Shown here: positions 11,043-23,561 of the stretch, in pieces | How the letters are laid out: the number at the start of each line of letters is the position of its first letter | Position numbering within the stretch: position 1 is the stretch's first letter | Made by a program: the position numbers and the translations under genes | Notes under the pieces: generated by a model | What the model was told of the DNA's origin: nothing | The model's database searches: none | What the model saw: only the letters and a program-made list of their open reading frames with translations | From: Cercis canadensis | Lineage: Eukaryota > Streptophyta > Magnoliopsida > Fabales > Fabaceae | DNA: 64,000 nucleotides | Assembly (NCBI GenBank): GCA_003255065.1 | Contig: QAOA01004738.1 | Coordinates: 1-64,000, forward strand | Reading direction: 5' to 3'

Positions 11043-12463
11043 TGATGAGCTGCCGAGGCTCCTCAAATTAATTAAAGTTTAAGGTCGGTTACCTAAGCTA
11101 TTTGCAGCATAGGGCAGCCCTAAGTTGAACCTAAGGATTGTTCTATTTAGTGAATCATATTAAGAACCATATCAACAGGGGGATTTTGTTTGTTCATGTG
11201 ATTAACAGAAATTAATGGTAAGTGGTAAAGTTTTAGGGAAAACAACCAATCCAAGCCTTAATTGATTCTGATTTTAGTCCATCCTTGATTTTCAATGATC
11301 CATTCAATTATTAATCATGTTCTTGGCCTTTAAAACATATCAAGAAGCCTCTCAATGTTCTATGGATGTCCACTGGTTAAGCAACCAGAATTCGGTTTTA
11401 ACTAAGACTAAATGAATTAAGCAAACATTCAAGTCCAGTTTTACCTAAGTCCATGATCCAGCCAAGGTAATTAATCCATCCAAAAGCTCAGAAACATTAA
11501 TCAACCATACAATCCTCTTGTATCACATGCAAACAGAATATGAAAATCTAAATTCGAATTAAGCAATTCAAACAGAATATTTCAGAGGATTGAAGAACTT
11601 GATTAACAACTAAATGAATAACAACAACACATAATCTCAAAACCAATAATCAGAACAGCCAAAACCTGAATTGATTTGATGAATTAGCCCTCCATGAACA
11701 AGAGAAGCCAAGTTCTTACAAAAAATCTAAAGAGAAAACTTAAAGACTAAGGAAAGAGCAAAAGCTGTCTAAAATATCTAAATGACTTGATATGAATTTC
11801 GGCTGCCCCTTTGTGCTGATATAGACCTCCAAAATTACATTCACACCCAAATTGCCCTTAGGGCACATTTGTTCCCATGGGCCTTAGCTTTAATTGGGCT
11901 TTGGTTTGGGCCCATTTAGACTTGTCATGAGGAAGTTAGGCCCATTTAAGTGCCAATAGGTGTCTGGAACTATCAGCCAACTTCCACCGCAAATAAGACC
12001 ATCTTCAATATAAAATATGGTAAACCGGTATTCATAACAATTGAAGCTCTGTTTGTTAGCTTTCCAATGGTACCAGTTTCAAGTACATATGACATACACA
12101 ACTCAAGTTATGGCCCAAAGACTGCATGTAGGTCAGGATCCTACGACAGCATGTCTTCTCTGGCTTCCAGGCTGCATATGACCTTCTGGACGTCCGAATT
12201 GGCTTTGGAGCCCTGAAATAAAGTTGTAGAAAATTATCTCAGCTTTCCTACAAGGTATGACTCGGAATTTTTAGACATCCAAAACTCAAGATATGCACGA
12301 AACATAGAGACAGCATAAAATGCTCAGTATTGCTGGAAATCGCAATTAGGCACAAATGGATCAAAAGTCATGAAATGAGGTCCAAGTCTATGCAATTCAG
12401 CCCAAAAGAGGTTTAAAAGACTAAGTATGAGGGATAACTATTGTATAAAAAGTGTGTTCATCA
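11043..12463 (-). mobile_element. 3' LTR of element 1
   Basis: A 1,421-bp LTR bounded by TGATGAGCTGCC and GTGTGTTCATCA on the plus strand, paired with 18052..19478. The polypurine tract on its right shows that this is the 3' copy in the minus orientation. The same family occurs as a solo LTR at 49403..50828 and as a tail at 8464..8515. Confidence 0.92.
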
Positions 12464-12478
12464 AATTCCCTCACACTT
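12464..12478 (-). promoter_or_regulatory. Polypurine tract of element 1
   Basis: On the minus strand AAGTGTGAGGGAATT lies directly next to the LTR start TGATGAACAC. This matches the plus-strand primer position used by Athila-type elements. The equivalent in element 2 is AAGTGTGGGGGGATT (23562..23576). Confidence 0.75.
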
Positions 12479-14336
12479 AGCTTTTGCACGTCTCAGGCAA
12501 ATTAGAATTCCAAAACTAAGAGAAGCAAGAACAAGGAAACAAAAACAAATTTAAAAACTAAAGGATCACCTCCCAATGATATTTAAGATATGCATAAGTT
12601 CATACCACAAGTAAGATGAGCAATTAAAGATTCAAGGAAGTCACAGCATTTATGAAATAAAATTTCTTCTCATCCAAAATCAACAACAAGGTAACTTCAA
12701 TTGGAAAGCATAAGTCAAGAATGATAGATCCTCACAAGATATACTCTTACTCTCAATCCCTCAAGTGTTTAGAAATTAGGTACTTCACTCAATCAAACTC
12801 ATGAAGAGATGCACTACCATAAGCTTGCTTATCTTCTACTTCTCCACTACTCAAACAAATGCACACACAAATCAAGAGGACTTTATTTAAGGTTGTAATA
12901 AGGCCAAGGTAAAGGTAAAGGAATGAATCAAAATGGATATCACAAGGTAAAAACTCAAAGAGAATAAAAGAACATTGGAGAGGAACTCAAATGACAAGCA
13001 TTAAATTCCAAGTGTGTAAAGCATATTCTCCTTCCTTTGCACATATTCCTTTTCCTTTTCTTTTCCTTTTTCACAATTCTGATTTTTTTTTTTTTTTTTA
13101 ACCAATTGGCTCTTTTTTTTTTTTTTTTTTTTCTTTCTTTCACATAATACTTTGCACATTAGAATTCACAACCTCCACACTTGTACTATTAATTACCCAC
13201 AAGCATAAGAGCTCCTCCAAGACAATGAACCAATGCTCTCCCATTCCCTAAGGTAAGGTAACAACATGGTATTTTGTACATAGGCATATAATGAGCTAAT
13301 ATCAAAGATAGGCAAATAGGCTCAATAGGGGTAATCAAAGGGAAATAATACAAGGTTGGCTATTTGGCAAAGTGGCTAAATCAAGAAAGAATGCCTCAAT
13401 CATGTTCATGTATGCAAATGAAAATGTAGCCTCAAAAAGAATCAAGCAAGTTCTAGAGTTAACAAATTCCATGAGTGAAATCACACAAGAAGGAAAAGAA
13501 TGGCACAAATGCCAAATCCATTCATCAAAAGGCTCAAAACTCACAAGGCATGTATCTATCAAACTTAATCATCAATCCAACATCTAAAACCAAGCATGTG
13601 AAATTAAGGATGGAAAACAAGTTATTCAATCATGCTATGAACCTTGAAATGTAATTACTTTAAACTTACAACTTTACAAATTCTATAACATCATTGGAGG
13701 GTAATTAAAACAGAAAAATGACAACAAAAACAGAAAAAACAGCAAGAACAACAAACAGAAAAAATTAAAACAGAAAACAACAAATTTACAGAAATAGTAA
13801 AGTAATCAACTAAACTAATCAACTAACCTAATCAACTAAACAGAAAACAATAAAGCAGCTAAACTATACAAAAATTCCTCCCCCACACTTGAATTTTACA
13901 TTGTCCTCAATGTAAAAACTTTAAAAAGTAGCAACAGATGACAATTAATAGCAAGTAGTCACATAAGGACAAGTTAAGTAAAAGAGAGAGAAGAAACATC
14001 CTTATCAGGGGAGGTAGATGGCATCGTGCAAGTGGACCTCCTCCACTATGTCCTCCTGAGTGCCCTCATAAAATGGCTTGAGGCGATTGAAACCTGCATG
14101 CCCAAGAAATGACCAAACTTCCCGCACGCATGTGGGGTAAGATAAAGCAGACATCAAGAACAGAAAATTGAAAATAAAACGAACATAAAATAGTAACAAA
14201 AAATAGAAACAACAACAAAAACAGAAACAGACTAAAGCAAAACAGAATAGAAAATAGAATACAATTACAGTAATATAATCAGAAAATGTACTCCCCTGAA
14301 GCTCATATCATCTTCCGATTACTCTCACGAAGACAG
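12479..14336 (-). other. 3' untranslated region of element 1
   Basis: About 1.9 kb of A-rich, mostly non-coding sequence between gag-pro and the 3' LTR, with long T runs at 13083..13131. Near 14005..14199 the minus strand has a short pol-like stretch (VWSFLGHAGFNRLKPFYEG, then EEVHLHDAIYLP), recalling the VRSFLGHAGFYRRF motif after the RT active site and a late pol segment. This is a remnant of a pol-carrying ancestor. Other peptides here look fortuitous. Confidence 0.6.
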
Positions 14337-17300
14337 CTAGATACCAGGGTCAAAGACCACTCTCACGAAGTCTTGAGTTGCCCCTGTAGAGTCATATGCT
14401 AAAGCCGCAGAATCAGAACCGGAACCAGAACTAGAATCAGATTCAGATGCAGATTCACCAGGATTGCCATCGCTTAAGAATGTAGAAATTTCAGTACAGA
14501 TAGCACAGCTCGTAGCACCATCACAAACAACATGTGAATGACACTGGACATAATCCTCTATACCCACAAAGTCAGGGAATTCATAACATAGCTCCTCAGA
14601 CACATCCACTAACTCTGCAAGAGCATCAATGACCACAGCCTCTGTGATAGAGTCATCTCGTTCTAAAAATGCTGCAATCTCAGAACAAGCAGGGCAAGCA
14701 GAATCACCACAACTGCAGCACATAGAATCAGGAGTGGTCAAGAAGGCAGATATCTCAGCACATATTGCACAAGGTATATCACCATCACAATCAGGACAGG
14801 AGTTGCACTGAACAGAGTCATCAACACCAACAAAATCTGGGAAGTCAGCACAGAGCTCATCATACCCATCCCCAACTAGATCATCAATCAAATCAATGCG
14901 AAAGACAGAGTGCTCATCCATGGAATGCTGCATAGGCTCAAAAATATTGAACTGCACAACAGAGTCTCCAAACTCCATGGATAGAGTTCCTGCATGAACA
15001 TCAATCTTGGTCCGTGCGGTCTTGAGGAATGGCCTGCCCAGAATGAGTGGAGCCTTGCTGGAGTGTGACTGTCCCTCCATCTCCAGAATGTAGAAATCTG
15101 TTGGAAAGATCAGCTCATCAACTCTGACTAACACATCTTCAATCAATCCAACTGGATGTGCACTGCTCCTGTTGGCTAACTGAATCAAAATACCAGTAGC
15201 TCTCAAGGGGCCAAGGCCAAGAGAACTAAACACAATCATAGGCATCACATTAATGGAAGCACCGAGGTCTAGAATGGCATGCTCAAACTTGGATTTACCT
15301 ATAACACATGGAATTGTGAAAGTGTCTGGATCCTTGCATTTGTGGGGCATAGGCTGAATAAGGGCCGAAACGTTCTGACTCATGCTAATTCGCTCATTGC
15401 CCTTAAGTCGCCTCCTCTGTGTGCATAATTCCTTTAAAATTTTTGCATATTTAGGAATTTGCTTGATAGCATCCAGCAATGGAATGTTGATTTCCACTTT
15501 CCTAAAAGTCTCTAGAAGCTCTCTATCCTTCTCTACCTCATCGGTTTTCTTAGACAGAGTGGCTCTCTGTGGAAAGGGAAGAGGTGCAGAATATGTAGGC
15601 TTCTGCTGTGGCATCTCTGGAGTGGAACTACTAGTGCGCTGGCTGGAACTGCTAGGGTCAGCAACAGGTATAACTGGCACACTTGGTTGACTCTGAACTA
15701 CAGGTGCAGGGTCTGGAATTGACTTGCCACTCCTAAGAGTGATTGCACTCACATTCTTCGAATTGGGGTTGGGAATGGTCTGAGAATGAAGGGTGCCAGA
15801 ACCTTGGGATTGCAATTGACTCACAGATGATGCCAATTGTCCAATCGGCATTTCCAGATTTTGCATGGTGGATTCCGCCCTCTGCTGGAACTGGATGTTG
15901 CTGGTGGCCATCTGCTTCACCAAATCTTCCAATGAAGGCTCAGGTTTGGATGTTGACGGGTTGGCTGGCTGCATAGGCTGCTNTTGACGGGTTGGCTGGC
16001 TGCATAAGCTGCTGCTGGAATGGTGGCCTATTTTGTTGAAACTGGCCCTGCCTGGCTGGCTGAAATTGGCTCTGTTGTTGCCAGGGTTGCCTATATTGTT
16101 GTTGCTGCTGTGGCTGTTGTTGGGAGGACTGCTGTTGTGGTGCTGCAACATTGCCATATCGAAAATTTGGATGATCCCTCCAACTAGGGTTGTAAGTGTT
16201 GGAGTACGGATCATATCTAGGCTGCTGCTGCGATTGGTATGGGGGTCGACCAAGAAAAACACCTGCTGCAGCTACAGAGGGATCCTGAAATCCAGAATCA
16301 CCATCTTGCAGTATAGGGCATGCGTCTGTAGAATGTGATGGACAAGCACAAATGCCACACAAGCTTGCAGGTTGAGGTGTGGATACTTGTCGCCCCACTG
16401 CCAATTGCTTGACCAAGGAGGTCAATTCATCAAGTCTGTGCTCCATTCTTTGTTGGTCAGCAAGTGATACACCAACTTCATTGACTCCCCTGGTGGAATA
16501 AATCATCCTGACACCAAACTGCTGGGAATTCTCTGCCATATTGGAAATTAAATCTCTGGCAGCAGCAGGTGTTTTATCCACTAATGCTCCTCCACTAGCA
16601 GAATCAATGTTACTTCTATCCGAAGGTGACAAGCCCTCATAGAAATATTGTATCAACAGCTGATCACTTATTTGATGATGGAGGCAGCTTGAACACAGCT
16701 TGGTAAACCTCTCCCAATACTCATGCAATGTCTCCCCTGGCAGTTGCCTTATGCCACATATGTCTTTGCGAATGGCAGCAGTTCTGGATGCAGGGAAGAA
16801 CTTGGCCAGAAACAGCTTCTTCATGTCACTCCAATTTCTGACCGAACCTTGTGACAAGTAAAAGAGCCAGTCTTTAGCTGCATCAGCAAGAGAGAAAGGG
16901 AATGCTCTTAACTTGATCTGCTCTTCAGAAATTCCTTGTGGCCTCATTGTGGAACAAACCACATGGAATTCCTTTAAATGTTTATGAGGATCTTCACCTG
17001 CAAGACCATGAAACTTTGGCAGCAAGTGTATCAATCCAGATTTCAATTCAAAAGCAGTATCAATCTCTGGATATTGGATCCCTAAAGGTTGGTAAGCAAC
17101 ATCAGGGGTGGCCAATTCCTTAAGAGTTCTGTCTCTAGGCTGCATGTTATTATTATTATTTCCAGCTCTATTAGCATTATCAGCTCTATTACCTTCATCA
17201 ACAGGATCAACAACAGGAATAACAATAGGAGTTCTAGCTTCAGCCATGGTAGGATCTAAATTATCAACAGCCCTATGTGCTCTATTGAGTGTATGCAAGG

Positions 17301-17370
17301 TTCTCTCTATTTCAGGGTCTACTTCAAGCAATACAAAAGGAGAAGACCTAGTCATACACCATGCAAACAA
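14337..17370 (-). CDS. gag-pro polyprotein region of element 1
   Basis: Minus-strand coding region starting at MFAWCMTRSSPF (17370). In order: an acidic and Asn-rich N-terminus; the gag core (HLLPKFHGLAGEDPHKHLKE, AKDWLFYLSQGSV, DICGIRQLPGETLHEYWERF); a zinc knuckle of form C-x2-C-x4-H-x4-C (CGICACPSHSTDAC); a Gln-rich linker; SAITLRSGKSIPDP; a retropepsin with DLGASINVMP and LILGRPFLKTA; and an acidic tail with repeated Cys pairs ending FVRVVFDPGI. Gag would build the particle and the protease would process it. The region stops after the tail, without reverse transcriptase. Its open length is greater than in any sister copy here. Confidence 0.85.
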
Positions 17371-18029
17371 GTGGCTAAATGCCTAAACACACCACAATGC
17401 ACAAAAACACAGAAAAACACACAAAACTGATAGAATTTAGCTAAAACCGAAACACACCAAAAACACAAAACAAAGGTAAAAAGACACCAAAATAAGACTA
17501 GAAAAGGTATCTAAACATTTTTAAAAAATTTTCTACCACCACAGGATGAAAGGTGGATGAAAATGGAACTCAAAAATCAAATAAAAAATCTTTAAAAAAT
17601 GGAAAAGTGGATAAAACAGTGGAATTTGGCTTAAAAAGGTAGACCTCACAGCAGCATGAGCTGTGACTGTTGGTTGTTAGCCCCTTTTCCTTTAACTGAC
17701 CAAGTTTCAGGTCAATCGGAGCAAAAAATTTTGTTCGGAACAGTAGAACCAGAAATCACTAAATCAAGCCAAACCAAAGGAAAAACAAGGGGGAAATGGT
17801 CCAAATGGCCAGAATTCACTCAATGACAATATAAAACATCTAAGGAAACTTCAAATCAAGAAAAACAATGGCCACTGGCCTCAAACAGAATGGATACTTG
17901 GCCAAAAAGTTATGAAAAAAGTGGCCAAAACCCTAAAAAGAACAAAAACTCAAACACAAGCAGGGTGAATTAGGGGGAAGTTAAAAATCAGTTTTACTAC
18001 TAATAATATTGATTCAAAGATAGAACAAT
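17371..18029 (-). other. 5' leader of element 1
   Basis: Untranslated leader between primer site and gag. No coding signal was recognised. A matching leader lies before gag in element 2 (about 10098..10577), and a related one in element 4 (about 31000..31423). Confidence 0.6.
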
Positions 18030-18046
18030 CCCCGGCAACGGCGCCA
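18030..18046 (-). promoter_or_regulatory. Primer binding site, tRNA-Asp(GUC), element 1
   Basis: The plus strand reads CCCCGGCAACGGCGCCA, identical to the 3' end of plant tRNA-Asp(GUC) with its CCA, so the minus strand (TGGCGCCGTTGCCGGGG) is a perfect primer site. It sits 5 bases inside the 5' LTR, as in Athila. Confidence 0.93.
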
Positions 18047-18051
18047 AAATT

Positions 18052-19478
18052 TGATGAGCTGCCGAGACTCCTCAAATTAATTAAAGTTTAAGGTCGGTTA
18101 CCTAAGCTATTTGCAGCATAGGGCAGCCCTAAGTCGAACCTAAGGATTATTCTATTTAGTGAATCATATTAAGAACCATATCAACAGGGGGGTTTGTTTG
18201 TTCATGTGATTAACAGAAATTAATGGTAAGTGGTAAAGTTTTAAGGAAAACAACCAATCCAAGCCTTAACTGATTCTGATTTTAGTCCATCCTTGATTTC
18301 CAATGATCCATTCAATTATTAACCATGTTCTTGGCCTTTAAAACATATCAAGAAGCCTCTAAATGTTTTATGGATGTCCACTGGTTAAGCAACCAGAATT
18401 CGGTTTTAACTAAGACTAAATGAATTAAGCAAACATTCAAGTCCAGTTTTACCTAAGTCCATGATCCAGCCAAGGTAATTAATCCATCCAAAAGCTCAGA
18501 AACATTAATCAACCATACAATCCTCTTGTATCACATGCAAACAGAATATGAAAATCTAAATTTGAATTAAGCAATTCAAACCGAATATTTCAGAGGATTT
18601 AAGAACTTGATTAACAACTTAATGAATAACAACAACACATAATCTCAAAACCAATAATCAGAACAGCCAAAACCTGGATTGATTTGATGAATTAGCCCTC
18701 CATGAACAAGAGAAGCCAAGTTCTTACAAAATATCTAAAGAGAAAACTTAAANCTTAAAGACTAAGGAAAGAGCAAAAACTGTCTAAAATATCTAAATGA
18801 CTTGATATGAATTTCGGCTGCCCCTTTGTGCTGATATAGACCTACAAAATTACATTCACACCCAAATTGCCCTTAGGGCACACTTGTTCCCATGGGCCTT
18901 AGCTTTAATTGAGCTTTGGTTTGGGCCCATTTGGACTTGTCATGAGGAAGTTAGGCCCATTTAAGTGCCAATAGGTATCTGGAACCATCAGCCAACTTCC
19001 ACCGCAAATACGACCATCTTCAATATAAAATATGGTGAACCGGTCTTCATAACAATTGAAGCTCTGTCTGTTAGCTTTCCAATGGTACCAGTTTCAAGTC
19101 AATATGACATACACAACTCAAGTTATGGCCCAAAGACTGCATGTAGGTCAGGATCCTGCGACAGCATGTCTTCTCTGGCTTCCAGGCTGCATATGACCTT
19201 CTAGACGTCCGAATTGGCTTTGGAGACCTAAAAGAAAGTTGTAGACAATTCTCTCAGATTTCCTAAAAGGTATGACTCGGAATTTTTAGACATCCAGAAC
19301 TCAAGATATTCACGAAACACAGAGACAGCATAAAATGCTCAGTATTGCTGGAAATTGCAATTAGGCACAAATGGATCCAAAGTCATGAAATGAGGTCCAA
19401 GTCTATGCAATTCAGCCCAAAAGAGGTTTAAAAGACTAAGTAAGAGGGATAACTATTGTATAAAAAGTGTGTTCATCA
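18052..19478 (-). mobile_element. 5' LTR of element 1
   Basis: A 1,427-bp LTR matching 11043..12463 at about 97% by eye over the first 325 bp. As the copy next to the primer site it should carry the promoter; on the minus strand TTTTTATACAATAG lies close to its outer end. An N at 18753 with a short repeated CTTAAA marks an assembly join. Confidence 0.92.
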
Positions 19479-21957
19479 TGCAACCAAGGATTGGCTTTAT
19501 TACCTTTCACAAGGTTCGGTGATGAATTGGAATGACATGAAGAGACTATTTTTGGAGAAGTTTTACCCTGCCTCTAGGACTGCTGCAATTAGAAAAGACA
19601 TTTGTGGTATAAGGCAGCTTTCGGGAGAAACCTTGCAAGAATATTGGGAAAGATTCACTAAGTTGTGCTCAAGCTGTCATCACCATCAGATTAATGACCA
19701 GTTATTGCTCCAGTATTTCTTTGAAGGCTTATCACTTATGGAGAGAAGTATGATTGATGCTGCCAGTGGAGGAGCATTGGTGGACAAAACCCCAGAGGCT
19801 GCCAGGAATTTAATTTCTAATATGGCTGCCTATTCCCAACAGTTTGGCACTCGGATGCCTTATGCCACTAGAGGAGTCAATGAGGTTGTTGCATCAACTG
19901 CTGACCAACAGAGGGTGGAGCATAGACTTGATGAGTTGACATCTTTGGTGAGGCAGTTAGCCATGGGGCAACATCAACAACCTGGCATGCAACCAATGCA
20001 GCCACTCAGAGTTTGTGGCATATGTGTTTGTACCTCCCACCCTACTGAAGCTTGTCCTACCCTTCAAGAGGATGCATTTGGTTGTCCTAACCAAACAGCA
20101 GCTGTAGCCAATGTTTTCCCCCAACAAGCCTCTGTATTCTCAATCACAGTATTACCAGCCTCACCAGCCAAGATATGACCTTTTCTCTACCACATATAAC
20201 CCTGGTTGGAGAGACCATCCTAACCTGAGATATTACAACATGCAGTCACAGCAACAACATAATTCCCAGCCTTACCAGTCTTACCAAAATAGACCACCAG
20301 GATTCCAATATAGACAACCATTTCAACCTACCAATGAGCAAGCCACCAATTATGGCCAATCTGCACCTAACCTGGAGGAACTCATGAAGCAGTTAACAGC
20401 CAATAACCTCCAATTCCAGCAGAGCACTAGAGCCACAATTCAAAATTTGGAGACTCAAATTGGCCAACTAGCTTCATCAATTAGTCAATTGCAAGCTCAA
20501 GGTTCTGGCCAACTTTCCCCACAAACCATTCCCAATCCAAATGGGAAGAAGAATGTTAGTGCAATCATTCCTAGGAGTGGCAAGGAAATTCCTGACCCTA
20601 CACCTGCAGCTACAAATTCTAGCAGTAGTTAGAGTAAACCGAGTGTGCTAGTGGCTAAACCTAGAGCTTCTAGCCAGAGTAGTCCTATTCCAGAGATGTC
20701 ACAGTAGCAGAAGACTAGTCATTCTATCCCTTTGTCCTTTCCACAGAGATCCCTTCAATCCAAAAAAATGGATGAGATAGAGAAAGAAAGAGAGCTTCTG
20801 GACACATTTAGAAGAGTTGAAATCAACATTCCCTTGTTAGAGGCAATTAAGCAGATTCTGAAATATGCAAAGTTTTTGAAGGAGTTGTGCACTCACAAGA
20901 GGAGGCTAAAGGGCGATGAATGAATCAGTATGAGCCAGAATGTTTCTGCCCTTATTTAACCTATGCCTAAGAAGTGCCAAGATCCTGAGACTTTTACTAT
21001 ACCATATGTCATTGGAAAATGCAAATTTGAGAATGCTATGCTGGACCTTGGAGCTTCTATTAATGTCATGACAAAGTCAGTGTTCCAGTCACTTGGACTT
21101 GGACCTTTGCAATTAACAAGAGTAGTGATTCAATGGCCAATAGAAGTAATGATTACCCTACTGAACTCATTGAAGATGTGCTAGTCCGAGTTAATGAGTT
21201 GATCTTCCTAGGAGACTTCTACATTCTAGATATGGAGGGAAAGTCAACAAGCAACAGGACTCCAATCATTCTTAGGAGACCTTTCCTCAAGACTGCCAGA
21301 ACCAAGATAAATGTGCATGCAAGAACCCTTTCCATAGAGTTTGGTGATAACATTGTTCAATTTAATATCTTTGATGCCATGAAATACCCCATGGAAGGCC
21401 ATTCTCTTTACTGCATTGATATTATTGATGAGCTAATCGATGAGGTTTATGATAGCTCTCCTTTTGAATTTTTTGAGTCACTACTTTTGGATGATTCTAT
21501 ATGTTGTAGCTATGATAGTAATTCTGTTTGCTTTGCTTGCTCTGAGATTGTTGCATTCTTAGAAAGTGATGATGATTCTGTTTGCTTTGCTTGCTATGAG
21601 ATTGCTATATTTTTAGAAAGTGATGATTCTGTCACAGAGGCTATGATAGTTGATGATACTACAGTGGTAGTTGATGAGCTTACAGAGGTGGTTGATGTGT
21701 TATATGTTGATTTCCCTGATTTTGTGGGTTTAGAGGATTCTGTCAAGTGTCATTCATGTGTTGATTATGATGGTGATATTAGTTGTACTGCTTGCTCTGA
21801 GATTGCTGCATTCTTGAGAGATGGTGATTTTGGTGATTCTGATGAATCTATTTCTACAGAATTTGAAGAAGATTCTCAAGGGACAACCCAAGGCTTCGTG
21901 AGAGTGGTCTTTGACCCGGGTATCTTGCTGTACTTGTTGCAAATAAAAGGAAGATGA
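19479..21957 (+). pseudogene. gag-pro, second part (element 2)
   Basis: Gag resumes with ATKDWLYYLSQGSVMNWNDM and DICGIRQLSGETLQEYWERF, then a zinc-knuckle motif (CGICVCTSHPTEAC), a Gln-rich linker, SAIIPRSGKEIPDP, a retropepsin (DLGASINVM, IILRRPFLKTART) and an acidic tail with CFACSEI, CFACYEI, CHSCVDYDGD and CTACSEI units, ending GFVRVVFDPGI. It has the same layout as element 1 and also no reverse transcriptase. Fossil with a few breaks. Confidence 0.85.
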
Positions 21958-23561
21958 CACCAGCTTCAGGGGATTTCTCTTTCTAATTATGTTTATGTTT
22001 TTGTGTTCTATTTTCTCTTTCTGATTATGTTTTTGTTGTTGTTTTTAAAATTTTGTTTATGTTGTCTATTCTATTTTCTGTTGCTGTTTTATGTTTTCTG
22101 TTCTATTTTATATTTCTATTTTTGTTACTATTTTTTTTTATTTTTGTTTCTGTTGTTCATTCTGTTTTCTATTTTATGTTCTTGTTCCCTTCTTTGTTTG
22201 TTGTTTTTAGTGTCATTCTGCATATTTCAAATTTTGCTCAAGATTCTGTTTCAGCTTTTGTGCAAATTTCTGGTTTTGTTTTTAATTCTATTTTGTTGTT
22301 TTTATTGTCATTCTGCATGTTGTTCTAGCCTTCTTCTTGCATTTTCAATAGCACTTTGAGAATTGTAGAGTTTGTGAGCTTGAAGTAATTGCAACTTTGA
22401 GGTTTCTAGCATGATTAGATAAATTTATTGCATCTTTTAGTTTACTAATTTGGTGATAGATATTAATTTGATGGATTGAGCTTGATAGTGCATACCTAGT
22501 GAGTTTTGAGCCTATTGTCATTCTCTAGTTTTTTCTTGTGTGCATTACTCTCATGTCATTTGTCACTCTAGAACTTGTTTTGCTTCTTTTTTAGATTACA
22601 TTGTCTATGCATGCATGAATGTGGTGAAGGTCATCTTTTATTTCTTTTAGCTAACTAGCCAAATAGCCTACCTAACATTTTTTCTCTTGATTTCCCCCTT
22701 AAGCCTAATTGCTCTCATTATTTCATTTAACTCATTGCAAGCCATGTGTAAAACCATGTTTTTACCAACCTTAGGGAGTATGAAAGCATTGATTGAGAAT
22801 TTGATGAGTTCATATTTGTTCAGAACGGACAAAGTTCTAAGTGTGGGGGGGAGGGGGGAGGATTTGTGTTTTGGAAAGCAATTGGCTATGTGAATTGAAA
22901 AGACAAAGTGAGCCAAAAAAAAAAATTCTGTTATAAAAAAAACTAAAAAAAAAAAATAGCAGAAAAATGCAAAAAAAGAATAAAAGTATTGGATTTGCCT
23001 TCCAAAGAGAAAGGAATGTGTAAAGAAAAAAATTGCATAGAGCTTTTGGGTAAATTTTTATTCTTAGTGCTTGTTTTGACTCACCATTCTCAATGTTCTC
23101 ATGCTCTCTTTGATTTTCATTTGCCATATACATATTTTCTATTTCATTCCTTACCTTTCTTTGGCCCCATTACATCCTTTAATAAAGTCATTCTAATTTA
23201 TGCATGCATGTGTTTAAAGTAGTGGAGATTAGAAAATAAGCAAGCCTATGGTAGTGCAAATTGTCATGATTTGATTAGAGTGAAACACTTGCCCTTTAAA
23301 CACTTGAGGGATTGAGAGTATATCTTGTGAGACTCTATCATTTTTAATCTATTTCATTTCATTTGAAATGACCATGCTTATTAGTTGAAAGTACAAGAAA
23401 TAAATTCATGAGTATTTTTTATTCTTTTAAATTTTGATTGTTCTTCTTGCTTACTGAACTTTTGCATTCTTGAAAGTTGTTGTTGTTGTTCGGAAATGTT
23501 GCTTAGCTATTTTCCTTGTTCCTTAGTTTTACTTCTAGTTTGCCCGGGACGAGCAAAGGAT
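21958..23561 (+). other. 3' untranslated region of element 2
   Basis: T-rich and then mixed low-complexity sequence: TTTTGTT/TTCTG runs at 22000..22330, a G run near 22847 and A-rich runs at 22915..22980. Peptides readable here are Leu/Phe/Cys-rich and look fortuitous. It ends at the polypurine tract. Confidence 0.6.

Larger units (their letters stand above)
11043..19478 (-). mobile_element. Element 1: nearly whole non-autonomous Athila-like element
   Basis: An 8.4-kb element with two LTRs (11043..12463 and 18052..19478), both TGATGA...TCATCA, a perfect 5-bp TGCAA target duplication, a tRNA-Asp primer site, a polypurine tract and a long gag-pro region. Reverse transcriptase, RNase H and integrase domains are absent apart from a short pol-like remnant near 14.0-14.2 kb, so it would have needed proteins from relatives. 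By eye the first about 325 bp of the LTRs differ at about 11 positions (about 3%), younger than its host element 2. It looks nearly whole for this gag-pro type, with few breaks. Confidence 0.9.

Noticed and set aside
14629-16338. Plus-strand frames antisense to gag-pro of element 1
   Set aside because: They mirror the Gln- and Ser-rich gag code on the other strand and recur in sister copies only as a consequence of that.
22003-22359. Long Phe/Leu/Cys-rich open frames that look like membrane proteins
   Set aside because: They come from T-rich low-complexity sequence in the 3' untranslated region of element 2; two overlapping frames give similar hydrophobic peptides and no family motif appears.
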